Shown piece by piece: positions 35,720-43,833 of a DNA stretch of 64,000 nt. Origin of the DNA: Rhizobium lentis. GTDB taxonomy: Bacteria > Pseudomonadota > Alphaproteobacteria > Rhizobiales > Rhizobiaceae. Every line of letters begins with the position of its first letter. Within the stretch, counting starts at the first letter, position 1. Under the pieces are notes generated by a model. The model saw only the letters and a list, made by a program, of their open reading frames with translations. It was not told the origin of the DNA and did not search any database. The stretch lies in contig NZ_CP071457.1 of NCBI RefSeq assembly GCF_017352135.1, forward strand, positions 248,001-312,000, written 5' to 3'. Made by a program: the position numbers and the translations under genes.

Positions 35720-36595
35720 TCAGGCGGCCTTATCGGTCATTCGGTTCAGCTCCTCGACAGCATTATCCGGCAGCAGCAAGCGGGCCGCGGCGAGATTCTC
35801 CCTGAGGTGACCGAGCGACGAGGTGCCTGGGATCAGCAGGATATTGGGTGCACGGCGCAACAGCCAGGCGAGCGCCACCTGCATCGGTGTGGCGCTGAGA
35901 CGCGTGGCGACATTGCAGAGCGTGGACGACTGCAACGGCGTAAATCCGCCAAGGGGGAAGAATGGTACATAGGCGACGCCCTGACCGGCAAGTTCGTCGA
36001 TCAGTTGGTCATCGTGCCGATGCGCCAGATTGTAGTGGTTCTGCACACAGACGATCTCGGTGATCCCGCGGCCTTCGGCGACCTGTTTCGATGTAGCATT
36101 GCTTAAGCCTATGTGACGGATCAGGCCTTGCCGCTGGAGATCAGCGAGAACCGCCAGGGGTCCTTCTATCGAGCCCTCGGCCGGCCTATGCAGGTCAAAT
36201 GCGATCCGGAGGTTAACGACATCAAGCACGTCTAAGCCGAGGTTGCGCAGATTGTCGTGCACCGCTTGCGTCAGTTCCTCGCGGGAGAAGGCCGGAATCC
36301 AGGACCCGTCCGCGCCGCGCCGCGCGCCGACCTTGGTGACGATGACGAGATCGTCGCGATAGGGATGGAGCGCTTCACGGATGATCCGGTTGGTCACGTG
36401 CGGCCCGTAGAAATCGCTGGTATCGATATGGTTCACACCGCTTCCGACCGCCTCGCGCAGCACCGCCAGGGCGGCGCCATGATCGCTCGGCGGGCCGAAC
36501 ACGCCTGGCCCGGCGAGTTGCATGGCGCCATAGCCGAGCCGCCTCACCCTGCGGTCGCCGAGATTGAATGTGCCGGACTGATCGATAACGGACAT
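35720..36595 (-). CDS. Aldo/keto reductase
   Basis: 291 residues, aldo/keto reductase barrel. The catalytic Asp/Tyr are in HIDTSDFYG (residues about 55-63), Lys in IVTKVG, and the C-terminal NADPH site in IPGTSSLGHLRENL. AGGAG stands before ATG 36595. A longer frame to 36985 lies antisense to the LysR gene and is rejected. It is divergent from that LysR gene, which probably controls it. Confidence 0.92.
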   Translation of the reverse strand: MSVIDQSGTFNLGDRRVRRLGYGAMQLAGPGVFGPPSDHGAALAVLREAVGSGVNHIDTSDFYGPHVTNRIIREALHPYRDDLVIVTKVGARRGADGSWIPAFSREELTQAVHDNLRNLGLDVLDVVNLRIAFDLHRPAEGSIEGPLAVLADLQRQGLIRHIGLSNATSKQVAEGRGITEIVCVQNHYNLAHRHDDQLIDELAGQGVAYVPFFPLGGFTPLQSSTLCNVATRLSATPMQVALAWLLRRAPNILLIPGTSSLGHLRENLAAARLLLPDNAVEELNRMTDKAA

Positions 36596-36692
36596 GATCG
36601 CGCTCCTTTCAAGAGATGAACCCAAGATTACGCCTTGGCGATGCGTGTGATAATTGGGTACAATGCGCACGGGCCGTGCGGAGTGGCGAACA

Positions 36693-37604
36693 GTGAAAGC
36701 AGACCTGGGTGATTTGAACGCCTTTGTCGCCGTGGCGCGGGCCGGTGGTTTTCGCGAGGCGGCGCGTGTCAGCGGCAGCAGCGCCTCGTTCTTGAGCGAG
36801 GCAGTGCGTCGTCTGGAGGCTGAACTTGATGTCAGGCTCTTAAACCGCACGACGCGCAGCGTCGTTACGACCGAAGCGGGCCAGGGGCTGCTGGAGCGAC
36901 TTGGCCCTGCTTTGACGGAGGTGGAGGCTGCGCTCGACGTTGTCAACCGTTTCCGCGACACGCCGGCCGGTTCGCTTCGGCTCAATGTGCCGGTCAGCGC
37001 GGCGCGGTTGGTGCTGCCCGCCCTGGTTCCGCCATTCCTCGCCGCCTATCCAGACATCCGCCTGGAGATCGTCGCCGAGGAGAGCTTTGTCGACGTGCTG
37101 GCTGCCGGGTGCGATGCCGGCATCCGGTATGACGAACGGCTGGAGCAGGATATGATCGCGATCCCGATCGGTCCGCGCCATCAGCGCTTTGCCACCGCGG
37201 CATCGCCTGCTTATCTCGACCGCCACGGGCGGCCGCAGCATCCGAGTGAACTCCTCGGCCATGCCTGCTTGCTGGGCCGTTTTGCCAGCGGTGCGCTGAC
37301 GAGCCCATGGGAATATGAGCGAGATGGCGAGGTGGTGCGGGTCGAACCGACCGGCCCATTGATCGTCAGGGTCGGCGGGGCGACGGATCTTTCCGTCGAC
37401 GCAGCGATTGCGGGCACAGGGATCATCTGCGTTTTCGAAGACTGGCTGCGCCCGCATTTCGACAGCGGCGCCCTCGAGCCCATCCTGGAGCCGTGGTGGC
37501 AGCGCTTTTCCGGGCCGTTCCTCTATTATCCCGGCCGGCGTCTGGTGCCCGCGCCGCTCAGGGCCTTCATCGATTTCGTCAAGTCATCGGCCAACCGGGC
37601 TTGA
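36693..37604 (+). CDS. LysR family transcriptional regulator
   Basis: About 303 residues with the LysR helix-turn-helix (LNAFVAVARAGGFREAARVSG followed by the recognition helix SFLSEAVRRLE) and an effector domain. Start chosen as GTG 36693 (VKADLGDLNAF) because it matches the family N terminus and has GGAG nine to ten bases upstream; ATG 36663 in frame is an alternative. Divergent from the aldo/keto reductase gene, which is the usual layout for a LysR regulator and its target. Confidence 0.88.
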   Translation: MKADLGDLNAFVAVARAGGFREAARVSGSSASFLSEAVRRLEAELDVRLLNRTTRSVVTTEAGQGLLERLGPALTEVEAALDVVNRFRDTPAGSLRLNVPVSAARLVLPALVPPFLAAYPDIRLEIVAEESFVDVLAAGCDAGIRYDERLEQDMIAIPIGPRHQRFATAASPAYLDRHGRPQHPSELLGHACLLGRFASGALTSPWEYERDGEVVRVEPTGPLIVRVGGATDLSVDAAIAGTGIICVFEDWLRPHFDSGALEPILEPWWQRFSGPFLYYPGRRLVPAPLRAFIDFVKSSANRA

Positions 37605-37651
37605 TATCCTTGGCGGGCGGCAGTCATCAATCTTCGTTGAGCGCCTATTGG

Positions 37652-38131
37652 TCAGAGCCTGACCTCGGCATTGTCGCCCATATCCGGTTTGCTGTTTGTG
37701 ACCGCGGCGGCCGCCATTTTGATATAGCTGATGATGGTGCCGGGGCTGTCCCAATATTCAGCCGAAGACGGGGTAACCTTGAGAATGCGGATGGAGGGAT
37801 CGTCGGGATTGTCCCACCATGCCTTTGCCGGCGTTGCCCACAATTCACGGATCTTCCCGCGATCGTTCTGCACCTCGGCCGTTCCCGACACGGAAACATA
37901 TTTCTGCGCCTTGGTGTCGGCAAAGGCCAGGCAGACGTTTGGCCAGCGGGCGACCTCGTCGTCCTTGTGGCTGCCGAGATCGGTCAGAAAATAGACCGCG
38001 TTTTCAAGTTGCGCGCTATAGGCGGACATCGGCCGGGAGCGCAGGTCATCGCCGTTGCGGGTCGTCAACATGCAGAAGCCTATTCTGTCGATTAACTCCC
38101 ATACCCGTGTCGCATCATCCTGCTCGGCCAT
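37652..38131 (-). CDS. Pyridoxamine 5'-phosphate oxidase family protein (general stress protein 26-like)
   Basis: 159 residues, split-barrel flavin-binding fold. Seen are IGFCMLTTRNGDDLRSRPMSAY (read in two parts: LTTRNGDDLRSRPM) and AVYFLTDLGSHKDDEVARWPNV, the usual pattern of small PPOX-class stress proteins that bind FMN or F420. GGAG precedes ATG 38131. Its precise substrate is unknown. Stands alone, convergent with the LysR gene. Confidence 0.87.
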   Translation of the reverse strand: MAEQDDATRVWELIDRIGFCMLTTRNGDDLRSRPMSAYSAQLENAVYFLTDLGSHKDDEVARWPNVCLAFADTKAQKYVSVSGTAEVQNDRGKIRELWATPAKAWWDNPDDPSIRILKVTPSSAEYWDSPGTIISYIKMAAAAVTNSKPDMGDNAEVRL

Positions 38132-38193
38132 CTTTCATCTCCATTTGTGCGAGAGACAGAGTAACCATCTGCTGGAGCCGATGTTCCCGCGGT

Positions 38194-38772
38194 TTACCCG
38201 GCCAATTCCCGGAAGGTGATCGAATAACGCAATCGATCGACAGGTGGGATGGAATGCTCCCAGAGCGTTCTCGAGGCGCCGGCCATGAGATAGACGGAGC
38301 CGGGTTCAAGCACGAGCGATCGCCGTTGCCATTTGTCGCCGTTCCGGCGCCTCAGCCTGAAGGTGCAGGACGAAAGCAGGGAGATGCCGACGACCCGCCC
38401 GAACACGGCTTTATCCTTGTGCCAGCCGATCGGCGCGCCGGGTGCGTATTCCGTCACGAGAGCTTGTTCGAGCGCCTCCGGCAGCATATCCGAGAAGCGT
38501 GCTGCGACCTCGCGAATGGGGAGCAGCAAAGACGGTATTACCTCTGCTTTTTTGATGCGCTGACTGTCGAAGTCGTATTTCCAGCCGAAGGAGACCGTCC
38601 TGCGTTTGCCTTCGAACCCGTGGAAGTCGAAGGCTTTGAACGGCAGGGCCGGTATCGCTTCGAGAAGAGAGCGCTGCAGATCGACGGGCACAATATCCTC
38701 GGAATATCGGAAACCCTCAGGAAAGCCGTCGTCGGACGCGCCAAAGAGGTCCTTTTGTGCCGTCATGGTCAA
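38194..38772 (-). CDS. AlkB-like 2-oxoglutarate/Fe(II) dioxygenase
   Basis: 192 residues, AlkB family. Iron ligands are visible as H-x-D in IGWHKDKAVFG and His in WEHSIPP, and the 2-oxoglutarate Arg pair in RLRYSITFR. The family repairs alkylated bases or demethylates RNA. A TTG at 38772 has GAGGA seven bases upstream, so it is used as start; ATG at 38766 is the alternative. Follows a 64-residue protein gene by 10 bases, probably one operon. Confidence 0.88.
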   Translation of the reverse strand: MTMTAQKDLFGASDDGFPEGFRYSEDIVPVDLQRSLLEAIPALPFKAFDFHGFEGKRRTVSFGWKYDFDSQRIKKAEVIPSLLLPIREVAARFSDMLPEALEQALVTEYAPGAPIGWHKDKAVFGRVVGISLLSSCTFRLRRRNGDKWQRRSLVLEPGSVYLMAGASRTLWEHSIPPVDRLRYSITFRELAG

Positions 38773-38782
38773 CGCTCGTTCC

Positions 38783-38977
38783 TCAATGCACGCTGGGGGT
38801 TTCCATGACCATCGCGAAATCTTCTGCGACCAATTCGCTGACTGCTATGAGGATTTCCTCTCGCGAAAAGCCCGACGTCAGTGCCCGCTGAATCAGATCC
38901 TGCAAATCCGGCTCAACGACATCGCGGCAATCCTCGAGGCGTTCTTCCGAAACGGTGAGGCTGGTCAATTCGTCCAT
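38783..38977 (-). CDS. Small hypothetical protein, 64 residues
   Basis: 64 residues, acidic, helical (SEERLEDCRDVVEPDLQDLIQRALTSG region). No family recognised. AAGGA precedes ATG 38977 by seven bases and the gene sits just before alkB-like gene in the same direction, supporting it as real. Confidence 0.68.
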   Translation of the reverse strand: MDELTSLTVSEERLEDCRDVVEPDLQDLIQRALTSGFSREEILIAVSELVAEDFAMVMETPSVH

Positions 38978-39023
38978 TGTCTATCCTTTCGAGAAATGTA
39001 ATCGCTGAGACCGGGGCAGAATC

Positions 39024-39251
39024 CTAACGCGCCGCCGTGCGCCCGACCAGCAGCCCTTCGCGCTGCATCTTCTTGCGGGCAGCCTTTCGCTGCCGGCTGA
39101 TCGCCTGCGCCTTTTCCCGGACGCGGCGTTCGGACGGTTTCTCATAGGCGCGCCGTTCCTTCATTTCGCGGAACAGCCCTTCGCGCTGCATTTTCTTCTT
39201 CAAGGCCCTAAGGGCCTGATCGACATTGTTGTCTCTGACGAGTACCTGCAT
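39024..39251 (-). CDS. rpsU: 30S ribosomal protein S21
   Basis: 75 residues, full-length bacterial S21. The protein opens [25 protein letters not shown] and continues with the highly basic [13 protein letters not shown] and [20 protein letters not shown] precedes ATG 39251. Rhizobia commonly carry extra rpsU copies; this one is on what appears to be a plasmid. S21 binds the 30S platform and takes part in initiation. Confidence 0.95.
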   Translation of the reverse strand: MQVLVRDNNVDQALRALKKKMQREGLFREMKERRAYEKPSERRVREKAQAISRQRKAARKKMQREGLLVGRTAAR

Positions 39252-39830
39252 GTCATGTCTCCTTGTTGGGGGTGGCGGTGGGAAATGCTACAGGTTTCCA
39301 GCAGTCTGGCGGCGCATGCTGTCCTCGCGCCGGCTGGCGGCCTGCCACGGCAATCGCAGCCGCTGTGTTTCGTCGTTCAAAAGAACCTCTGCCGACCGCC
39401 GCCGGAATCTTCGTATATTGCGGGATTGGCCATAGCGCGTCGGCTGGCGCACGCCGCGATCCTTTGCGGTCTTTGACAAATCGGCACTGCTGGAGTGTCC
39501 GACGGGATCGGGGGTCGGCTCTAAAATAGGTGCCGGTGTGGGGAATTGCAATGGTGTGCAGGCACCATAAGCAGTGCCAGAAAAGCGCCACGGTAACGTA
39601 GCCGCCGCAGAGGTTCTTTCAAGTTTACCGCGTGTAAATTGGATTCAAATTGCTTCAAATTTGATTAAAGCGGAGAGCGTATTAGTCGCTTTAGAAGTCA
39701 CGACACACGTTATGGGTGAATGTTAACCTTACGTTAAATACCCCATTGACTTGTAGTATTAATAAGTTGTTAAAGGAGCGGCTCACTAAGGTCAAATTGA
39801 CCCGATGAAAAACAATTTTAGGAGAAACTA
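39252..39830. other. 579-base gap without a convincing gene
   Basis: Several overlapping open frames of 70-112 codons between 39253 and 39591 lie on both strands, lack ribosome sites and family features, and are judged chance. From about 39600 the DNA turns AT-rich. TTGACT at 39746-39751 with GTTAAA 17 bases on (39769-39774) is a possible promoter for the RapA-like gene, and AGGAGA precedes its start. Confidence 0.5.
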
Positions 39831-40547
39831 ATGGCGTCGCTGATTCACGCAACTGATGATAGTGCAACATTTCAAGAAACTGACGTTATTTCTGGAAATC
39901 TGCTTTCCAACGACTCGTCTGACAATGGCCATCTCTTCCTCCGGGCCTTTGACGGCGCCAGCGTTGGCGCTAAGAGCGGCATGAACCAGATCACCGAAAT
40001 CCAGGGCGAGTACGGCACCTTCTTCGTCAAGCCCGACGGCAGCTATACCTATGTTCTGAGCGATGCAGCCAAGATCGGCTTCACGAACGGCGAGCTGCTC
40101 CAGGAGAAGGTATCGTACAAGATCTCCGACGGCAGCGGCCATACCGATGTCGGCCTGTTCACGCTCAACATCCAGGGCGTCACCCAGAAGCCGATTGCTG
40201 TCGACGACGTCTACAGCTTCACCGAGGGCAGCGCCATCGGCGGCAACGTTCTGGACAACGACATTCCCGGCGACAACGGCAAGATGTTCCTGCGCCAGTT
40301 CCTGAGCACGCAGGTGGACTCGAAGGCTGATGCCGTAACCGATGTTCAGGGCACCTACGGCACGTTCCACGTCAAGGCTGACGGCACGTTCACCTATGAT
40401 CTGACGGCCGATCTGGATGCAGGCGTGACCTACACGGAAGTTCTGCGCTACTACAAGATCTCCGATGGCGAAGGCCATACGGACACTGCCAAGGTGACGC
40501 TGAACATCCTCGGCACGGACGCTCTTCCCGACGGCGTCGGCGTTTGA
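39831..40547 (+). CDS. RapA-like calcium-binding agglutinin with two cadherin-like domains
   Basis: 238 residues made of two tandem, clearly related domains of about 110 residues. Each has an N-terminal DD...N-x-L-x-N-D segment (SGNLLSND; GGNVLDND), a YGTFxVKxDGxxTY strand and a YKISDGxGHTD segment. This is the make-up of the Rhizobium-adhering Rap proteins (about 24 kDa, Ra/CHDL domains, calcium-dependent). No Sec signal; Rap proteins leave through the PrsD-PrsE type I system. AGGAGA lies before ATG 39831. Followed by a strong terminator, so it is a single-gene unit. Which Rap paralogue it is cannot be said. Confidence 0.82.
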   Translation: MASLIHATDDSATFQETDVISGNLLSNDSSDNGHLFLRAFDGASVGAKSGMNQITEIQGEYGTFFVKPDGSYTYVLSDAAKIGFTNGELLQEKVSYKISDGSGHTDVGLFTLNIQGVTQKPIAVDDVYSFTEGSAIGGNVLDNDIPGDNGKMFLRQFLSTQVDSKADAVTDVQGTYGTFHVKADGTFTYDLTADLDAGVTYTEVLRYYKISDGEGHTDTAKVTLNILGTDALPDGVGV

Positions 40548-40574
40548 TCCGCAGCAACAGATCAGTAAGACAAG

Positions 40575-40603
40575 ACGCCCGCCGCGCAATCGGCGGGCGT
40601 TTT
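40575..40603 (+). terminator. Rho-independent terminator after the RapA-like gene
   Basis: ACGCCCGCCG, a CGCAAT loop and CGGCGGGCGT form a perfect 10-bp stem followed by TTTT, 27 bases after the stop codon. A textbook terminator for the plus strand. Confidence 0.9.
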
Positions 40604-40706
40604 CGTATATCCGCCACTCTTGGCGAAAGGCCGGGGATATAACCCTTTTTAGCTAGTTCTTATAAAAGCTGGGCGGGCGTAGTCTCGATGTGCGGAGGAC
40701 AAGCTC

Positions 40707-40895
40707 TTGACCGAACACATCGAACCTAAACAAATCGAGACCGACGATTTGACGAAAGTCTGGTCCGTAACCGAGTTCTGCGCTCGCCACCGGATAGATG
40801 CCGAGGAGCAAGCATTGTTGCTCAGACTCTTCGGGCCATTTGCGACAGCCTGCGAGTTGCTTCATAATGCCAGGCGCGCGCCACGCTTCCGATAA
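40707..40895 (+). CDS. Small hypothetical protein, 62 residues
   Basis: 62 residues with TTG start and GGAGG nine bases upstream. The middle (VTEFCARHRIDAEEQALLLRLFGPFATACELLHNA, read in parts) looks like a compact helical protein. No family named. The good ribosome site and ordinary codon use favour a real gene; it would be transcribed alone. Confidence 0.55.
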   Translation: MTEHIEPKQIETDDLTKVWSVTEFCARHRIDAEEQALLLRLFGPFATACELLHNARRAPRFR

Positions 40896-41002
40896 AAGCT
40901 CCGCACCGGTCGATGGCGTTTGCCGACTTTCTTGCCTCGGCGCGCTGAATTCGAGATTGCCATACCCTTGCTATCCCAGCGCGGCTGAGGAGGATCGCGT
41001 CC

Positions 41003-41641
41003 TCAGCCTTTCAGATAGCTGACGACGGCATCGGCGATCATTCCGCGATGGCGTTCGATGGTTTCGCCGTCCGAGAGATTGCGCCGGAAGATCGTGCCGA
41101 ACGTATAGCGGTTCGAAACACGAAAGAAGCAGAAGGCGCTGATCATCAAGTGTACGTCGATCGGGTCGGCTTTGCGCCGAAAGACACCCTGGTCGAAGCC
41201 GCGCTCCAATATGCCGGCGATGGTTTCGATGACGGAGACGTTGAGATCGCGGATCGCTTCCGAACGGAGCATATGCGCGGCATGGTGGATGTTCTCGATG
41301 CTGACGAGACGGACGAAATCCGGATTGGCCTCGTCGTGATCGAAGGTCGTCGAGATCAGCGTCCGCAATGCCGCTTCCGGCTCGAGATTGGAGAGGTGCA
41401 GATCGGCTTCCAGCGAGCGGATCTTGCGATAGGACTGTTCGAGAACGGCGAGATAGAGGCCCTCCTTGCTGCCGAAATAGTAATAGATCATCCGCTTTGA
41501 TGTCCGCGTCTTCTCCGCGATGGAGTCGACACGGGCACCCGCCAGCCCATGCGTGGAGAACTCTTTGGTTGCGACGAGCAGGATGTCCTCCCTCGTCTGC
41601 TGTGGATCGTTCTTTCGGCCGTTTTCGCCCCGCTCCGCCAT
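41003..41641 (-). CDS. TetR family transcriptional regulator
   Basis: 212 residues, TetR/AcrR regulator. DNA-binding domain at residues 15-60 (ILLVATKEFSTHGLAGARVDSIAEKTRTSKRMIYYYFGSKEGLY read in parts) and a C-terminal ligand domain with the TetR_C arrangement typical of RutR-like or YcdC-like proteins. It is divergent from the TRAP/shikimate operon and its likely operator sits in that operon's promoter. Confidence 0.91.
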   Translation of the reverse strand: MAERGENGRKNDPQQTREDILLVATKEFSTHGLAGARVDSIAEKTRTSKRMIYYYFGSKEGLYLAVLEQSYRKIRSLEADLHLSNLEPEAALRTLISTTFDHDEANPDFVRLVSIENIHHAAHMLRSEAIRDLNVSVIETIAGILERGFDQGVFRRKADPIDVHLMISAFCFFRVSNRYTFGTIFRRNLSDGETIERHRGMIADAVVSYLKG

Positions 41642-41778
41642 GATCCTGCTTGCTGCGCCTTCTAAGTTACTGGTTTTTATACAGAATTACGACCATCAGC
41701 TTCGTTCGAAGCAGATACTTAACGTCTTCGTCTCAGTCAGTCTTATTCACGTTGATAGCATGTTTCAATAGATGGCGC

Positions 41779-41807
41779 TTGACATACGAACTAGTTAGTA
41801 CATTTTG
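41779..41807 (+). promoter_or_regulatory. Promoter of the TRAP/shikimate operon
   Basis: TTGACA at 41779-41784 is a perfect -35. Seventeen bases on is a weak -10 (ATTTTG, 41802-41807). The spacer is filled almost exactly by a palindrome, as expected for a promoter repressed by TetR. Confidence 0.5.
41785..41800. promoter_or_regulatory. Candidate TetR operator
   Basis: TACGAACTAGTTAGTA is a 16-base palindrome with one mismatched pair (core AACTAGTT), lying in the spacer of the TTGACA promoter and 144 bases from the TetR start. Confidence 0.6.
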
Positions 41808-41907
41808 GAGAGGCGAACAGCGGAGGAGTTGGTCGCGACGGCAGTATCTTGGTCGTGACGCGCAATCGGGTGTCTACGACGGCCGAGGCCACGCTTGGGA
41901 GGAGCGA

Positions 41908-42471
41908 ATGACCCGTATCATCGATTTCTATTTCTTAGCGCTGAAGGTAACGATCGCGCTCCTGCTGGCGGGTATGGTTGTGCTGGTTTTCGGCAATGTC
42001 GTCCTTCGATACGCCTTCAACCAGGGCATTACGACTTCGGAGGAGCTGTCGCGCATATTTTTCGTATGGCTGACGTTCCTCGGCGCCGTCGTCGCAATGC
42101 GCGAGCACGCGCATCTCGGGGTGGATTCGCTGATCACGCGGCTGCCGAAACCTGTCGCCAAATTCGCCGTGCTACTCGGTTACGGCATGATGCTCGCCGC
42201 CACATGGCTGATGATCAGCGGCAGCTGGACCCAGACGCTGATCAACCTTCACGTTTCCGCGCCGGCGACCGGTATCTCGATGGGCGTCTTCTACGGCGCC
42301 GGGCTTGCCTTCGGTGTGCCGGCGTTTTTCATCCTGCTCTGGGACGCTTTTGCCATCGCGACCGACCGCATCGACGTGACAACCGCTGCGCTCGTGCGCG
42401 ACAGCGAGGAACAGGCGGCACTCGAAGATCCCGCGCAGACGGCTTTTCCCGTTTTGAAGCCGAAGCACTGA
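41908..42471 (+). CDS. dctQ: TRAP transporter small permease (DctQ)
   Basis: 187 residues with four predicted membrane spans and the DctQ pattern FGNVVLRYAFNQGITTSEELSRIFFVWLTF (residues about 29-58). GGGAGGAG lies before ATG 41908; an open frame from 41650 lacks a ribosome site and family match. Together with DctM and DctP it forms a TRAP importer driven by the ion gradient. Confidence 0.9.
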   Translation: MTRIIDFYFLALKVTIALLLAGMVVLVFGNVVLRYAFNQGITTSEELSRIFFVWLTFLGAVVAMREHAHLGVDSLITRLPKPVAKFAVLLGYGMMLAATWLMISGSWTQTLINLHVSAPATGISMGVFYGAGLAFGVPAFFILLWDAFAIATDRIDVTTAALVRDSEEQAALEDPAQTAFPVLKPKH

Positions 42472-42481
42472 GGAGCGCGTC

Positions 42482-43762
42482 ATGACCGTCACCATCTTCC
42501 TCGGCGCTCTTCTCGGCCCCATGGCGCTCGGCGTGCCGATTGCCTTTGCCCTCATCATCACCGGCGTGGCCCTGATGATGTATCTCGGCATGTTCGACGC
42601 GCAGATCGTTGCGCAGAACGTGCTGAACGGCGCCGACAGCTTTCCGCTGATGGCCGTGCCTTTCTTCCTTCTGGCCGGCGAGGTGATGAACACCGGCGGC
42701 CTTTCGCGCCGCATCGTCAATCTCGCCATGGCCATGGTCGGCCATATCAGAGGCGGCCTCGGCTTCGTCGCGATCTTTGCGGCCTGCGTGCTGTCGAGCC
42801 TTTCCGGGTCGGCCGTTGCCGATGCGGCGGCGCTGGGCGCCCTGCTCTTCCCGATGATGCTGAAATCGGGTCATGATCCGGCCCGCGCCGGCGGTCTGCT
42901 GGCCTCGGCTTCGATTATCGGTCCGATCATTCCGCCTTCGATCGGCTTCATCCTTTATGGCGTCATCGGCGGAGTCTCGATCACCAAACTGTTCCTGGCC
43001 GGCATTGTCCCTGGCCTGCTGATCGCGGCTGCCCTCTGCGTCACGTGGCTGATCGTGGCGCGCAAAGAGCAGTTCGCCCTGCCGCCGAAGCAAAGCGGTG
43101 CGGTGCGGATGAAGGCATTCGTCGAAAGCATCTGGGCGCTGATGCTTCCCGTCATCATCATCGTCGGCCTGAAATTCGGCGTGTTCACGCCGACCGAAGC
43201 CGGCGTCGTCGCGGCGGTCTATTCGCTTTTCGTGTCGATGGTCGTCTATCGCGAACTGCCGCCGTCGCGGCTGTTCGAGGTGTTCGTCGCCGCCGCGAAA
43301 ATCACCTCGGTGGTGATGTTCCTGGTGGCATGCGCGGCCGTTTCCGCCTGGCTGATCACTGTCGCCGACGTGCCCGGCGAGCTTGCGGCCCTCGTCGAGC
43401 CGCTCATGGACAACCAGACGCTGCTGCTGCTTGCCATCATGGTGCTCATTGTCGTCGTCGGCACCGCCATGGACATGACGCCGACGATACTGGTCATGAC
43501 GCCGGTGCTGATGCCCATCATCAAGCAGGCGGGGATCGATCCGGTCTATTTCGGCGTCTTGTTCATCATCAACAATTCGATCGGCCTGATAACCCCGCCG
43601 GTTGGCACGGTGCTCAACGTCATCTGCGGCGTTTCCAAGCTTTCGATGGAAGATCTGATGAAGGGCGTCATTCCCTTCATGATCGCCGAACTGATCGTTC
43701 TCTTTCTGCTCGTCCTTTTCCCCGTGCTGGTGACCGCTCCGGTCGCCTGGTTCGGGCACTGA
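42482..43762 (+). CDS. dctM: TRAP transporter large permease (DctM)
   Basis: 426 residues, about 12 membrane spans, full-length DctM. Typical segments are SLSGSAVADAAALGALLFPMM (residues 100-120 region), IIGPIIPPSIGFILYG and GVLFIINNSIGLITPPVGTVL. It follows DctQ by ten bases. It carries the substrate across the inner membrane. Confidence 0.94.
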   Translation: MTVTIFLGALLGPMALGVPIAFALIITGVALMMYLGMFDAQIVAQNVLNGADSFPLMAVPFFLLAGEVMNTGGLSRRIVNLAMAMVGHIRGGLGFVAIFAACVLSSLSGSAVADAAALGALLFPMMLKSGHDPARAGGLLASASIIGPIIPPSIGFILYGVIGGVSITKLFLAGIVPGLLIAAALCVTWLIVARKEQFALPPKQSGAVRMKAFVESIWALMLPVIIIVGLKFGVFTPTEAGVVAAVYSLFVSMVVYRELPPSRLFEVFVAAAKITSVVMFLVACAAVSAWLITVADVPGELAALVEPLMDNQTLLLLAIMVLIVVVGTAMDMTPTILVMTPVLMPIIKQAGIDPVYFGVLFIINNSIGLITPPVGTVLNVICGVSKLSMEDLMKGVIPFMIAELIVLFLLVLFPVLVTAPVAWFGH

Positions 43763-43833
43763 CTTCGCCGATGACGGCGATGAAATTTCAACGCGGCCGG
43801 AGGGAGATGCCGGCCTTATCCTGGGAGGAAAAC

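Noticed and set aside
39253..39591. Frames of 70-112 codons after rpsU
   Set aside because: Several overlap on both strands, without ribosome sites or recognisable domains.
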